64,000 nt of DNA from Streptococcus suis (lineage in GTDB: Bacteria > Bacillota > Bacilli > Lactobacillales > Streptococcaceae), in NCBI RefSeq assembly GCF_024509525.1, contig NZ_JAMWEM010000002.1, positions 1 through 64,000 on the forward strand, in the 5' to 3' direction. The notes beneath the pieces are model-generated. The model worked only from the letters and a program-made list of their open reading frames with translations, was not told the DNA's origin and did no database searches. Below, piece by piece: positions 18,846 through 28,657 of this stretch; the stretch's first letter is position 1, and each line of letters starts with the position of its first letter. Position numbers and translations under genes: made by a program.

Positions 18846-19715
18846 ATGAATATTGACGGACATACCCGCCTTGCTGCCGTAGTCGCTAAGCCTATTAAAC
18901 ATTCTATTTCCCCCTTCATCCATAATCTAGCCTTTGAAGAAACAGGGGTAAATGGTGTCTATCTAGCTTGGGAAATTCCTGAGGAAGATCTGGCTGTCAC
19001 ACTTGAGAATGTCAAACGCTACGATATGTTTGGAATCAATCTCTCCATGCCCTACAAACAAGCCGTCATTCCCTACCTTGATGAACTAACACCATCAGCT
19101 CGCCTGATTGGAGCAGTCAATACAGTTATTCATAAAGAGGGAAAACTGATCGGGCACAACACCGATGGAATTGGATTTTTCAAGAGTTTGGAAGCACTAA
19201 AAGGATTCCAAGTAAAAAACAAGAGACTAACTATTTTGGGCGGTGGCGGGGCCTCTACTGCCATTATAGCTCAGGCTGCCCTAGATGGTGCTAAAGAGAT
19301 GACCATTTTCTGCCGCCGACAAAGTTTGGAACGAACACAAGCCAGCATTGAGCCCATCGCTCAAGCAACTGGAGTTCCTATGCAGGTGCTAGCCAACGAG
19401 GATAGTCAGTTATTACAAAAAGAAATTGCCAAGTCCGACTTATTGGTCAATGGAACCAGCTTAGGAATGGACGGTGAAACCCTACCTGTCCCAGCTAGCC
19501 TAGAATTTCCAGAAAAGTTACTGGTTGCTGACGTCATTTACCAACCATTTGTAACACCTTTATTGAAACTAGCCCAGTTACAAGGCAACCCAACCATCAA
19601 TGGACTAGGCATGCTCCTATTTCAAGCAGCGGAGGCCTTCCAAGCCTGGACAGGAAAAGAAATGCCAACTGACTTAATTTGGGACCAATTAGTTCAAAAA
19701 TACGACATCAAATAG
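18846..19715 (+). CDS. Shikimate dehydrogenase
   Basis: 289 residues. Shikimate-binding SISPFIHN, catalytic Lys in [20 protein letters not shown]-binding [14 protein letters not shown], and C-terminal [14 protein letters not shown]. It reduces 3-dehydroshikimate with NADPH. RBS TTGGAGGAAG before the ATG; 12 bases to aroB. Confidence 0.96.
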   Translation: MNIDGHTRLAAVVAKPIKHSISPFIHNLAFEETGVNGVYLAWEIPEEDLAVTLENVKRYDMFGINLSMPYKQAVIPYLDELTPSARLIGAVNTVIHKEGKLIGHNTDGIGFFKSLEALKGFQVKNKRLTILGGGGASTAIIAQAALDGAKEMTIFCRRQSLERTQASIEPIAQATGVPMQVLANEDSQLLQKEIAKSDLLVNGTSLGMDGETLPVPASLEFPEKLLVADVIYQPFVTPLLKLAQLQGNPTINGLGMLLFQAAEAFQAWTGKEMPTDLIWDQLVQKYDIK

Positions 19716-19727
19716 AGAGGAAATCAG

Positions 19728-20795
19728 ATGAAACTTACCGTCAATCTGCCCCACAATCCCTACGATATCCTCATCGAAAGAGGAAGTTTAGCACAGACAG
19801 GTTCTTGGGTCAAGGGACTTTGGCAACCTCAAAAGATCGCCATCATTACAGATGACCATGTCGGCTCACTCTATGCTAAAACAGTCCAATCTAGTTTGGA
19901 AGAGGCTGGTTTTGAAACCATCGTTTTTGAATTTCCAGAAGGCGAAGCCTCAAAAAATCTGGATACTGTCAACCAGGCCTATGAATTCCTGGTGAAAAAT
20001 GGTATGACCCGAAGTGACGGTATTATTGCCCTCGGTGGTGGGGTGGTAGGAGATTTGGCTGGTTTTGTAGCATCCACCTATATGCGTGGCATCCACTTCC
20101 TCCAAGTTCCTACCAGCCTCACAGCCCAGGTCGATTCTTCTATCGGTGGCAAAACTGGCGTGAACACTCCATTTGCCAAAAACATGGTAGGTACCTTCTG
20201 TCAACCAGACGGAGTACTTATTGACCCCAACACACTCACAACCCTTGGCAAACGAGAGCTGATTGAAGGAATGGGCGAGGTTGTTAAATACGGTCTCATT
20301 GATGATGTTGAACTCTGGGAAAAACTAGACCAACTGGATGGTTCTGTCGAGAGCATTTTAGAGAATGCCGACTACATTATCTATCACTCCTGTGAAGTCA
20401 AACGCAAAGTCGTTGTCGAGGATGAGTTGGATAACGGAGTCCGCCTCTATCTCAACTTCGGCCACACAATCGGTCATGCCATTGAAGCGACTGCTGGCTA
20501 CGGTCGGGTCATGCACGGTGAGGCTGTAGCAATCGGTATGGTTCAGATTTCCCGTGTTGCGGAGAAGAAAGGTCTGATGCCAACTGGAATAACGGACAAG
20601 ATTGTTGCAATGTGTGAAAAATTCGGACTACCTACGACTCATCAGCCTTGGAATAAAGACGAACTCTATACTGCCCTGACTCATGACAAGAAAGCACGAT
20701 GCAAGACCATCAAACTTGTTATCGTCCCTAAATTAGGACAGGCTGCTATCCACCAAATCCCAATGGAAGAAATGCTAGAATTTTTAGAACCATAA
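19728..20795 (+). CDS. 3-dehydroquinate synthase
   Basis: 355 residues. NAD-binding [35 protein letters not shown], and metal-binding His residues in [10 protein letters not shown] and [10 protein letters not shown]. It cyclises DAHP to 3-dehydroquinate. Last gene of the plus-strand operon, followed by a strong terminator. Confidence 0.97.
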   Translation: MKLTVNLPHNPYDILIERGSLAQTGSWVKGLWQPQKIAIITDDHVGSLYAKTVQSSLEEAGFETIVFEFPEGEASKNLDTVNQAYEFLVKNGMTRSDGIIALGGGVVGDLAGFVASTYMRGIHFLQVPTSLTAQVDSSIGGKTGVNTPFAKNMVGTFCQPDGVLIDPNTLTTLGKRELIEGMGEVVKYGLIDDVELWEKLDQLDGSVESILENADYIIYHSCEVKRKVVVEDELDNGVRLYLNFGHTIGHAIEATAGYGRVMHGEAVAIGMVQISRVAEKKGLMPTGITDKIVAMCEKFGLPTTHQPWNKDELYTALTHDKKARCKTIKLVIVPKLGQAAIHQIPMEEMLEFLEP

Positions 20796-20796
20796 G

Positions 20797-20838
20797 AAAA
20801 AAGACTACTGAATTACAATCATCAGTAGTCTTATTTTT
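20797..20838. terminator. Bidirectional terminator, aroB / ABC transporter
   Basis: AAGACTACTGA (20801-20811) and TCAGTAGTCTT (20822-20832) form an 11-bp stem, A-run to the left and ATTTTTAT to the right, between two convergent operons. Confidence 0.92.
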
Positions 20839-21637
20839 ATAGAATCATCTCGTCGTCGATGAGTTTTTCACCGCTGTTTTTATGGAAAAGATCCATCAAG
20901 TCTTGCACCGTCAGATTTTTCTTTTCTTCTCCACGGACATCAACTACGATTTGTCCACGGTGGAGCATGACCAAACGGTTGCCATACTGGATAGCATTTT
21001 CCATATTGTGTGTAATCATCAGAGCAGTCAACTGGTGACTTTCGACGATTTTCTTAGTTAGTTCCATGACCATGTCACTGGTTTTAGGGTCAAGAGCCGC
21101 TGTATGCTCGTCCAAGAGGAGCACCTTTGGTTTGACCAAGGAAGCCATGAGCAAGGTCAAGGCTTGGCGTTGTCCTCCCGATAGGAACTGGGTATCCACC
21201 TTCATCCGATTTTCAAGGCCCAGCCCAAGCTCTTTCAAGGATTCTTGGAAAATCTTGCGTTCGCTATCCTTAACACCCCAGCCTAAGCCACGTGAAAGAC
21301 CACGACGGTAGGCAATGGCCATATTTTCTTCAATACTCAAGCGTGAGGCAGTCCCCATTTTAGGATCTTGGAAAACTCGGCTGATGTACTTGGCACGCTT
21401 GGCTGCTGGTACAGACTTAATGGACTTACCTTCCAATAAAATGTCTCCCTGATCGACAGTCAAAGTACCTGCCAAGGTATTCATCAAGGTTGATTTTCCG
21501 GCACCATTTCCTCCGATGATGGAAATGAAGTCACCTTCTGCAACATCTAAGTTCATGCCACGCAAGACATGGTTTTCATTGATTGTCCCAGCCTCAAAGG
21601 TCTTATGGACATCTTTTATAGATAAAATACTTGTCAT
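20837..21637 (-). CDS. ABC transporter ATP-binding protein
   Basis: 266 residues. Walker A IIGGNGAGKSTLM, signature LSGGQRQAL, Walker B VLLLDEHTAALDP, and the H-loop region LMITHNMENA. It belongs to the COG1101-type ATPases paired with a COG4120 permease and COG2984 binding lipoproteins. Last gene of the importer operon, 12 bases after the permease. Substrate is not readable; the neighbouring aromatic pathway and reported streptococcal homologues suggest an aromatic amino acid such as tryptophan. Confidence 0.9.
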   Translation of the reverse strand: MTSILSIKDVHKTFEAGTINENHVLRGMNLDVAEGDFISIIGGNGAGKSTLMNTLAGTLTVDQGDILLEGKSIKSVPAAKRAKYISRVFQDPKMGTASRLSIEENMAIAYRRGLSRGLGWGVKDSERKIFQESLKELGLGLENRMKVDTQFLSGGQRQALTLLMASLVKPKVLLLDEHTAALDPKTSDMVMELTKKIVESHQLTALMITHNMENAIQYGNRLVMLHRGQIVVDVRGEEKKNLTVQDLMDLFHKNSGEKLIDDEMIL

Positions 21638-21649
21638 CTTGTCCTCCTC

Positions 21650-22543
21650 CTAGGCTGCGTCCGTTAACTTGGGACGGCGAATATGTAATTTCTTCTGCAA
21701 TTCAGGTACAAAGAGTACAACCGCCAAGAGAATCGCTGAGAAGAGCTTCACAAGGTCGGCATCCATACCTGGAATTTCCAAAATAGTCAGAATAATCAAG
21801 CGGTAGATGACCGCACCAAGTACCACTGAAGCCAATCGTTGTCCAATTTTCAAGTTTCGCAGGATAACCTCTGCAATGATAACAGATGCCAAACCGATAA
21901 CAATGGTTCCTGTACCTGAGTTGAGGTCCGCATAGCCGTTGTTCTGAGTCAAGAGAGCTCCACAAAGAGCAATCAAGCCATTTGACAACATGTAACCGTA
22001 GATTTTCATATTGTCTACATTGATACCATTTGCTTCACTCATTGGAATATTATCCCCTGTTGAACGAAGAGCTAATCCAATCTGTGTATTGAGCAGGAGG
22101 GTTAAGAGCAGGATAACCACAATAACAAAAATGGCACCAATCACTAGAACAGCATTGGTCTTAGACAAGCCCAGATCTTGTAGTTGTGTCACCAAAGTTT
22201 CCTGTCTGAGCAAAGCAACGTTTGCTTTCCCCAATACTTTTAGGTTAATAGAATACAGACCTGTCAAGGTTACAATCCCTGTCAATAGAGCTGGTATTTT
22301 CATTTTAGTATGTAAGAGACCAGATACCAAGCCAGCTAGCATCCCTCCTACAAAGGCTAGAAGGGTTGCCAAGAATGGATTCAATCCATTTACAATTCCT
22401 GTTGCACATATTGCAGCTCCGAGGGGATAAGCCCCCTCCGCTGTCAAATCTGCAATATCTAAAATACGAAACGTGAGGTAAACCCCAATGGCCATAATAG
22501 ACCAGAGCAGTCCCTGCGAAATACTTGATAAAATAAGATCCAC
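21650..22543 (-). CDS. ABC transporter permease (COG4120-like)
   Basis: 297 residues with about eight hydrophobic segments, starting MDLILSSISQGLLWSIMAIG. It contains the branched-chain-type permease feature NIPMSEANGINVDNMKIYG as the coupling loop. Related to LivH-type permeases. It lies between the third lipoprotein gene and the ATPase. Confidence 0.88.
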   Translation of the reverse strand: MDLILSSISQGLLWSIMAIGVYLTFRILDIADLTAEGAYPLGAAICATGIVNGLNPFLATLLAFVGGMLAGLVSGLLHTKMKIPALLTGIVTLTGLYSINLKVLGKANVALLRQETLVTQLQDLGLSKTNAVLVIGAIFVIVVILLLTLLLNTQIGLALRSTGDNIPMSEANGINVDNMKIYGYMLSNGLIALCGALLTQNNGYADLNSGTGTIVIGLASVIIAEVILRNLKIGQRLASVVLGAVIYRLIILTILEIPGMDADLVKLFSAILLAVVLFVPELQKKLHIRRPKLTDAA

Positions 22544-22605
22544 GATTTTTCTCCTTTTGAAGTTTTAACACTTGGACTCTGGTTAAAGCTTCCAATTATT
22601 AGAAT

Positions 22606-23583
22606 TTATTCTGAAACTTTCAAGCTTGAAACATCAATGCCTAATTTTTCAGCCATATCTGCATTGACATGTAGGTCAACTGTTTCCGGATATTCAACAG
22701 CTACTTCAGCAGGATCTGCACCCTCGATAATTTTAATAGCTATTTTAGCAGTTTGGCGTCCAAGTGCTTCATAGTTAGTACCGTAAGTCAAGAGACCACC
22801 TTGATCGACCATGTCAGTTGAGCCACCGATAACAGGAACCTTGTATTGTACGGACAATTCACCAATCATAGTCATGGTTGAAGCGACCGTATTATCCGTC
22901 GGAACAAAGACAGCATCAACATCCTTCATCAAACTGGTTGCAGCATCTTGGACTTCGTTGGTTGATGAAATACCTTTCAGGGTAACTTTGTAGCCAGCTT
23001 TTTCCAGCAATTTCTGTGCTTCTTCTACTTGCACTTCTGAGTTACGTTCGCTGGTAGTGTACAAAATACCAACTGTCTTTGCGTCTGGTACGGCTTGACC
23101 AAGGAGTTCAACCTGTTTGTCAATAGGTGCTTGGTCTGATGTTCCTGTCAATAAACCACCTGGTTTTTCAATGGATTCAACCAAGTCAGCAGACACTGGA
23201 TCTGTCACTGCAGTGAAGAGAATAGGTGTTTCTGTAGAAACAGTTGCCAAACTCTGTGCAGATGGGGTCGCAATTGCAAGTACAATATCATTATCACTGA
23301 CTAATTGCTCTGAAATCGTCTGTAAGTTGGCCTGATCACCTTGGGCATTTTTATAATCCAAGCTAATCTTATCGCCTTCCTTATACCCATTTTCTTCTAA
23401 TTCCGCTACAAATCCCTTACGGGCTGCTGTCAAGGAATCGTGTTCCATATATTGCAAGATACCAACTTTGACAGTGCCATCTGAACTTGAACTACCAGAG
23501 GAGCAAGCCACCAAAGCAAGAACACTCATACCAACAAGGGAAATTCCAGCTAATTTTTTCATTACATTTTTATAGGAATACAT
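22606..23583 (-). CDS. ABC substrate-binding lipoprotein 3
   Basis: About 325 residues. Signal peptide with lipobox LALVAC, Ser/Gly-rich tether, then a COG2984 periplasmic-binding fold starting VKVGILQYMEHDSL. I place the start at 23583 (MYSYKNVMKKL) because GGAG abuts the longer ATG at 23592 with no spacing, while it is 9 bases from 23583. Least similar of the three copies. The fold resembles TrpX/LIV-binding proteins. Confidence 0.88.
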   Translation of the reverse strand: MYSYKNVMKKLAGISLVGMSVLALVACSSGSSSSDGTVKVGILQYMEHDSLTAARKGFVAELEENGYKEGDKISLDYKNAQGDQANLQTISEQLVSDNDIVLAIATPSAQSLATVSTETPILFTAVTDPVSADLVESIEKPGGLLTGTSDQAPIDKQVELLGQAVPDAKTVGILYTTSERNSEVQVEEAQKLLEKAGYKVTLKGISSTNEVQDAATSLMKDVDAVFVPTDNTVASTMTMIGELSVQYKVPVIGGSTDMVDQGGLLTYGTNYEALGRQTAKIAIKIIEGADPAEVAVEYPETVDLHVNADMAEKLGIDVSSLKVSE

Positions 23584-23598
23584 ATACTTCATCTCCTT

Positions 23599-24573
23599 TT
23601 AGTCTGCTAATGTTTTAATGGTTTCAGGGTCAATTCCAAGAGCTGCTGCCATTTCTTCATTGACAGCAATCGCTGCTGTTTTAGGTTTTTCGACTGCCAA
23701 ATCACTAGCTTTTTCGCCTTTCAAGATTTTGACAGCTAGTTCACCAGCCTGTTTGCCGATTGCCTTGTAATCAACACCGTAGGTGAAGAGGGCTGCATCC
23801 AGAACGGCTTCATCGCTGGCCATTGCTGGAACTTTTGCTTCTAGGAGAATCTCTCCGATGGTTGAAGCTGTAGAGGCAACGGTATTGTCTGTCGGCAAGT
23901 AAATAGCATCGACCTGACCTGCTAGAGAGGTCATCACCTGCTGGACATCGTTGGTTGAAGTAACAGTTTTCACAACAACTTTGACACCCGCAGCTTCTAA
24001 AGCTTTTTGAGCAGTTGCTGCTTGGACTTCAGAGTTCACCTCACTTGAGTTGTAGAAAATACCAACTGTTTTAGCATCTGGTACGACCTTGAGCAACATC
24101 TTAATTTGACCTTCTACATCTGTCGCATCGATTGAGCCTGTCATGTTGCCTCCAGGGGCGTCAAGAGAATCAACCAAGCCTGCTTCAACAGGATCCGTAA
24201 CTGCTGTGAACAGGGACGGAGTTTCTGCATCAACACCTAGAAGGGCCTGAGCAGCCGGAGTTGCAATCGCAAAGTTAATGTCATTACTTCCAGCTAATTG
24301 ATCCACCATAGTTTGCAGATTGGCTTGATCACCTTGCGCATTTTGGTAATCTACTGTCAGATTGTCACCTTCAACGTAACCAGCATCAGCCAAAGCTTCC
24401 AAGAAACCTTCGCGTGATGCAGACAAGGCATCGTGCTCTGCGTACTGGATAATCCCCAGACGGACCGTATCGGAATCAGAAGAGCTAGAGCTACAAGCTG
24501 CCAAACCTGCAAGTGTTACGGTAGCAAGAGCTGAAAAGACGGACGCTTTTTTAAACCATTTTTTTGTAAACAT
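23599..24573 (-). CDS. ABC substrate-binding lipoprotein 2
   Basis: 324 residues, lipobox LAGLAAC, Ser-rich linker, then VRLGIIQYAEHDALSASREGF. It matches lipoprotein 1 over almost its whole length (for example VVPDAKTVGIFYNSSEVNSE), so the pair looks like a recent tandem duplication. Cell-surface binding protein of the importer encoded downstream. Confidence 0.9.
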   Translation of the reverse strand: MFTKKWFKKASVFSALATVTLAGLAACSSSSSDSDTVRLGIIQYAEHDALSASREGFLEALADAGYVEGDNLTVDYQNAQGDQANLQTMVDQLAGSNDINFAIATPAAQALLGVDAETPSLFTAVTDPVEAGLVDSLDAPGGNMTGSIDATDVEGQIKMLLKVVPDAKTVGIFYNSSEVNSEVQAATAQKALEAAGVKVVVKTVTSTNDVQQVMTSLAGQVDAIYLPTDNTVASTASTIGEILLEAKVPAMASDEAVLDAALFTYGVDYKAIGKQAGELAVKILKGEKASDLAVEKPKTAAIAVNEEMAAALGIDPETIKTLAD

Positions 24574-24590
24574 ATCTTTCTCCTAAATTA

Positions 24591-25553
24591 TTATTCATTT
24601 ATTACAACTTCAATACTTGAAACATCAATACCAAGAATGGTTGCCATTTCCTCATTGATAGCAATCGAAGCTTCGGCAGGTGTTTCAACTGGTAAGTCTG
24701 CTGGATCTGCACCTTTCAGAATTTGAACGGCTAAGTTTCCAGCTTGCTTACCAAGAGCATGGTAATCAACACCATAGGTAAATAGCGCGGCATCTAGAAC
24801 AGCCCTATCCGATCCAATCGCTGGCACCTTCGCTTCCTTCAAGACTTCACCAATGGTGGCTACTGTTGACGAAACGGTATTGTCCGTTGGGAAGTAAACT
24901 GCATCTACTTGACCTGCCAAGGAAGTCATCACCTGTTGGACATCATTGGTAGAGGTGACTGTTTTAACAACTGGCGTGACACCCTTTTCTTCCAAGGCCT
25001 TAATGGCACGTTGGGCTTGAATTTCGGAATTGACCTCGCTTGAGTTATAGAAAATGCCGACCTTTTTGGCATCTGGTACTACTTTTAACAGCATATCAAT
25101 CTGTGCGGCTGTATCCGATACATTGCTCGCTCCTGTGATATTACCACCTGGCTTCTCAAACGATTCAACAATTCCTGCTTCAACCGGTGCTGCAACTGCT
25201 GCAAAGACCGCTGGCGTTTCCGAATCAACATTGAGAAGGGACTGAACAGCCGGAGTCGCAATCGCATAGTTCAAGTCATTTTCTCCCACCAGCTGAGTTA
25301 CCATGGTCTGAAGATTGGCTTGATCCCCTTGTGCATTTTGATAGTCAATCGTTAAGTTTTCCCCCTCAACGTAACCAGCTTCTGCCAAGGCTTCAATGAA
25401 TCCTTCTCGTGAGGCTGTCAAAGCATCATGTTCTGCATATTGAATGATACCGATCTTGACAGAATCTGACTCGGATGAGCCTGAGCCACAAGCTGCTAAT
25501 GTGACCGCCGATAAAAATGCGACGGAACCTAAAAGAATTTTCCTAAACTTCAT
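24591..25553 (-). CDS. ABC substrate-binding lipoprotein 1
   Basis: 320 residues from MKFRKILLGSVAFLSAVTLAAC, with an AAAGGAG RBS before ATG 25553; a start 45 bases further up lacks one. Lipobox LTLAAC-like, then VKIGIIQYAEHDALTASREGF. First coding gene of the five-gene importer operon, 50 bases after the end of the leader terminator region. Confidence 0.9.
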   Translation of the reverse strand: MKFRKILLGSVAFLSAVTLAACGSGSSESDSVKIGIIQYAEHDALTASREGFIEALAEAGYVEGENLTIDYQNAQGDQANLQTMVTQLVGENDLNYAIATPAVQSLLNVDSETPAVFAAVAAPVEAGIVESFEKPGGNITGASNVSDTAAQIDMLLKVVPDAKKVGIFYNSSEVNSEIQAQRAIKALEEKGVTPVVKTVTSTNDVQQVMTSLAGQVDAVYFPTDNTVSSTVATIGEVLKEAKVPAIGSDRAVLDAALFTYGVDYHALGKQAGNLAVQILKGADPADLPVETPAEASIAINEEMATILGIDVSSIEVVINE

Positions 25554-25903
25554 AGTTATCTCCTTTGATATATAGATTAGAAATGATGCCATTCTCATCT
25601 ATCATTTGAATAGGATTTAAGAAACAAAAACGGGACCTGTTTAGCTATATCTAAACGGGTCCCATTCCACTGTAAATTAAAAACAGAGTATCTTGTTGGC
25701 CTGTCTAGATATAACATCTATGCAGGCAATGTCAAAACAACTACAGCTACATAGATACAAACATTACGTTCCCGTGTTTGCATCCATGTCTCCCATGTCT
25801 ACAAACACTATCTAAAATAGCCGTAGAAATACAAATGGTTAGCTGATTGTTTCTGACAAGTCAACAACATACTGTGTCTCCGTTTCTCATTTCTTTAAGG
25901 TTA
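25554..25903 (-). promoter_or_regulatory. 350-nt structured leader of the ABC importer operon
   Basis: In transcript order: closing stem CTACGGCTA (25826-25818) with TAGCTGTAG (25749-25741). Inside it two mutually exclusive hairpins share the arm CATGGATGCAAACA: one with an upstream GTGTTTGTAGACATG, one with a downstream TGTTTGTATCTATG (14 bp with two G-U). Then comes a CCTG..CAGG hairpin, then an intrinsic terminator. The last contains TGGGACC, which fits the T-box core TGGNACC, but the AGGG that should precede it, a specifier loop and GNTG motifs are not convincing. A riboswitch, divergent T-box or other attenuator is likely; the ligand is unknown. Confidence 0.6.
25625..25663 (-). terminator. 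Intrinsic terminator in the importer leader
   Basis: GGGACC-c-GTTTAG / CTAAAC-a-GGTCCC on the minus strand (stem 25663-25632, 6-base loop), then GTTTTTG. It lies 72 bases before the start of the first lipoprotein gene, so it can only act as an attenuator. Confidence 0.88.
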
Positions 25904-25909
25904 CTTAAA

Positions 25910-25938
25910 ATAATAAAACTTTTTAATGAATTTGTCAA
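25910..25938 (-). promoter_or_regulatory. Promoter of the importer operon
   Basis: Minus strand TTGACA (25938-25933), 17-base spacer, TATTAT (25915-25910). Predicted transcription start is about 25903, giving the 350-nt leader. Confidence 0.82.
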
Positions 25939-26002
25939 GAACTTTTATAAATAAATTGTCTGATTTTTTCAACTTTTTTGAAAATACTGTGATTTTTACA
26001 AA

Positions 26003-26024
26003 AAAGTAGCCTTTCGGCTACTGC
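26003..26024 (-). terminator. Terminator of the aroD-aroC-tyrA-ylbF operon
   Basis: Minus strand AGTAGCC-GAAA-GGCTACT followed by TTTTTTG, 7-bp stem with a GAAA loop, directly after the YlbF-family stop. Confidence 0.9.
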
Positions 26025-26028
26025 TAAA

Positions 26029-26367
26029 TTACAACAATTCATTTAACGGTTGGAAGATAATACGTTCCAAGTCTGCTACGTAGGTTCCTAGTTGTTGTTG
26101 CTTACTGAAGTACTCTGTCAAAAGCGGATTCCCCTGTACTTGCTTGTTGAAATCTAACATTTTCTTTTGAACATCTTCGCCTGGAATTTCACCAGCTTGC
26201 AACTGGGCTTGGATTTCTTTTTGGAAAGCCACGTAATTTTCCAAAATAGCTTTAGCTTCTGGATTGGCATCAATAGAAACTTTGACAGCCTCAACTGACT
26301 TGTATTCAGGTAAGTTGCGAATCGCGCGCTCCAATTGATTGGCAATATCGTAGATATTTGTTGACAT
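26029..26367 (-). CDS. YlbF/YheA-family (UPF0342) protein
   Basis: 112 residues, almost all helical, starting MSTNIYDIANQLERAIRNL. It carries the family's NPEAKAILENY and NPLLTEYF segments. Paralogues YlbF and YmcA act with RNase Y in Bacillus; the UPF0342 member has no settled role. It is co-transcribed downstream of tyrA (14 bases), a placement conserved in streptococci. Confidence 0.85.
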   Translation of the reverse strand: MSTNIYDIANQLERAIRNLPEYKSVEAVKVSIDANPEAKAILENYVAFQKEIQAQLQAGEIPGEDVQKKMLDFNKQVQGNPLLTEYFSKQQQLGTYVADLERIIFQPLNELL

Positions 26368-26381
26368 AGCATTCTCCTATC

Positions 26382-27482
26382 TTATATGAAGACTGAATAG
26401 CTGGTCTTCTGGCTGATACGCTCAAAAGCCGCTAGCTGATCTTCTTTATTTTTTAACGTAATTTGTAAAATTCCGTAAATATCCTCACGGTTTTCCTCAT
26501 TAATACGGACATTAACCACAGAAATGCCCCGCAGGACTTCCAGTATTCTCAAAATAGTATCTTCTTGGTCAGGTACATTGATAAAAATATCATAGAAGGA
26601 ATCCACACCGGCCCGCTTATGAATTTCCATTGCCTTACGTGTCCGCCGTCCCTGGTCAAAGAAATTCCAAATAGCTTCCTCATCAGCCTCTTGCATGAGC
26701 TGGGCAACCTGGTCCAAACGGCCCTTAAACTCTTCCAACCGCTCCAGAATGGTTTCACGGTTAGTCATTAGTATACTGGTCCACATTCCAGGCTCACTCT
26801 CTGCAATCCGTGTCATATCACGAAAACCACCTGCTGCAAAGTTATTGGTCAAGGGGTAGTCCATAGCATAGCTACCAGCTTGATTCATCAGACTAGAAGC
26901 CAAGATATGAGGAAAATGAGAGACCTGACTCGTCACGCGGTCATGCTCCACCGCATCAACCTCGATAAAGCGAGCATGAAGCCCTGACAACAAATCTGTC
27001 AAGCGTGGCACAGCATCCTTCTGGGTCAATTTGCTAGGGGTGAAAATAAAGTAGGCATTCTCAAAGAGATTGACATCCGCAGCAATAGCACCGGACTTAT
27101 GGCTACCAGCCATAGGGTGACTACCGATAAAATTCACCCCTTTGTCTGTCAGATACCGCTCTGCTGCAGCCACAATTTCAGCCTTGGTAGAACCCGCATC
27201 CGTCACCAAGACATTTTCCTTCAAGTCAAGCTGCGTCAACTCCTCCAGAAAGGCAATGGTCTGCTTAATCGGAACACAGAGAAAAATCACATCAGCCTGC
27301 CCTGCAAATTCTGCAAAACGATCCGTTGCCTGATCCACCATTCCCTGTTCCAGAGCAATCCGACGTGATTCCTCCCCACGATTGTAGCCTAAAATTCGAT
27401 AATCTGGGTGGTCTCTTCGAATGCCCAAGGCCAAGGAAGCTCCTATCAAGCCTAGACCTGCAATATAAATGGTCTTTGTCAT
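26382..27482 (-). CDS. Prephenate dehydrogenase
   Basis: 366 residues. NAD-binding IAGLGLIGASLALGIRR, LVTDAGSTKAEIV, FIGSHPMAGSHKSG, and catalytic His within these motifs. The C-terminal ACT domain, about residues 295-366 (FINVPDQEDTILRILEVLRG), is the usual tyrosine-feedback module. It makes 4-hydroxyphenylpyruvate for tyrosine. It follows aroC by 8 bases. Confidence 0.96.
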   Translation of the reverse strand: MTKTIYIAGLGLIGASLALGIRRDHPDYRILGYNRGEESRRIALEQGMVDQATDRFAEFAGQADVIFLCVPIKQTIAFLEELTQLDLKENVLVTDAGSTKAEIVAAAERYLTDKGVNFIGSHPMAGSHKSGAIAADVNLFENAYFIFTPSKLTQKDAVPRLTDLLSGLHARFIEVDAVEHDRVTSQVSHFPHILASSLMNQAGSYAMDYPLTNNFAAGGFRDMTRIAESEPGMWTSILMTNRETILERLEEFKGRLDQVAQLMQEADEEAIWNFFDQGRRTRKAMEIHKRAGVDSFYDIFINVPDQEDTILRILEVLRGISVVNVRINEENREDIYGILQITLKNKEDQLAAFERISQKTSYSVFI

Positions 27483-27490
27483 CTAGACTC

Positions 27491-28657
27491 CTAAAAATTC
27501 TTTACATAGTCACGGTGGCTGGCTACGGCTGCCTTTAATTCTTCCATATTATCAGAGGAGAATTTTTCCAGAATTTCTGTCGCAATCACTGTCGCCACAA
27601 CCGATTCCATGACCACACCTGCAGCCGGTAGAGCCGTCGGGTCTGACCGTTCCACCGTTGCCTTATATGGCTCATGGGTTTCAATATCCACAGACATCAA
27701 CGGTTTATAGAGGGTTGGAATTGGCTTCATGACACCACGCACCACAATCGGCTCACCGTTGGTCATACCGCCTTCAAAACCACCCAAATTATTAGTCCGA
27801 CGGGTATAGCCATCTGCCTGGGACCAGATAATCTCGTCCATGACCTGACTGCCTTTGAGATAACCCGCTTGGAAACCAACTCCAAACTCGGCACCCTTAA
27901 AAGCATTAATGGACACGACTGCCTGAGCCAGTTTGGCATCTAACTTTTTATCCCATTGAACATAGGAGCCTAGACCGACTGGAACACCGCCAACAATGGT
28001 TTCGATAACGCCACCAATGGTGTCACCGTCTCGCTTGATTTGGTCAATGTAGGCTTTGATTTCTTCTTCCCGTTCCTGATTAACAATGGAAACTTCTGAC
28101 TGGGCAGCACGTTGACGGATTTCTTCTACGGTCAAGCCTTCTGGTACATCGATTTCTTTTCCACCAAAGACAACAACGTGGTTGGCAATTTCAATATCCA
28201 ACTCTGCTAAAATGCGTTTGGCTACTGCACCAACTGCGACCCGCATGGTTGTTTCACGAGCACTGGAACGCTCCAAGGAATTCCGCAAATCATCAAAGCG
28301 GTACTTCATGCCACCAACCAAGTCTGCATGACCTGGACGGGGGTGGGTAATCTTCCGCTTGGTTTTGAGTTTGCCATCAATGTCCTCAACTGCCATGATT
28401 TCCAACCATTTCTGATGGTCTTTGTTAGTTACGTTGAGGGTAATGGGGGCTCCTGTTGTCTTGCCATGACGGACACCTGCTGTAATCTCAACCTGGTCGG
28501 TTTCAATCTGCATCCGAGCCCCACGACCATAGCCCCCCTGGCGACGTTTGAGGTCCGCATTGATGTCTTCAGCGGTAAGGGGGAGTCCTGCTGGAATTCC
28601 CTCAATTATAGCTGTAAGACGAGGACCGTGAGACTCCCCTGCTGTCAAATATCTCAT
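27491..28657 (-). CDS. Chorismate synthase
   Basis: 388 residues. N-terminal [20 protein letters not shown], then [12 protein letters not shown], and [15 protein letters not shown] with the FMN/EPSP-binding Arg and Ser residues. It removes phosphate from EPSP to give chorismate and needs reduced FMN. It directly follows aroD; the start codon abuts the aroD stop. Confidence 0.97.
   Translation of the reverse strand: MRYLTAGESHGPRLTAIIEGIPAGLPLTAEDINADLKRRQGGYGRGARMQIETDQVEITAGVRHGKTTGAPITLNVTNKDHQKWLEIMAVEDIDGKLKTKRKITHPRPGHADLVGGMKYRFDDLRNSLERSSARETTMRVAVGAVAKRILAELDIEIANHVVVFGGKEIDVPEGLTVEEIRQRAAQSEVSIVNQEREEEIKAYIDQIKRDGDTIGGVIETIVGGVPVGLGSYVQWDKKLDAKLAQAVVSINAFKGAEFGVGFQAGYLKGSQVMDEIIWSQADGYTRRTNNLGGFEGGMTNGEPIVVRGVMKPIPTLYKPLMSVDIETHEPYKATVERSDPTALPAAGVVMESVVATVIATEILEKFSSDNMEELKAAVASHRDYVKNF

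Noticed and set aside
25554..25903. Calling the importer leader a T-box
   Set aside because: Only the TGGNACC core fits. The preceding AGGG, a specifier loop with a codon, and the distal GNTG motif were not found by eye.
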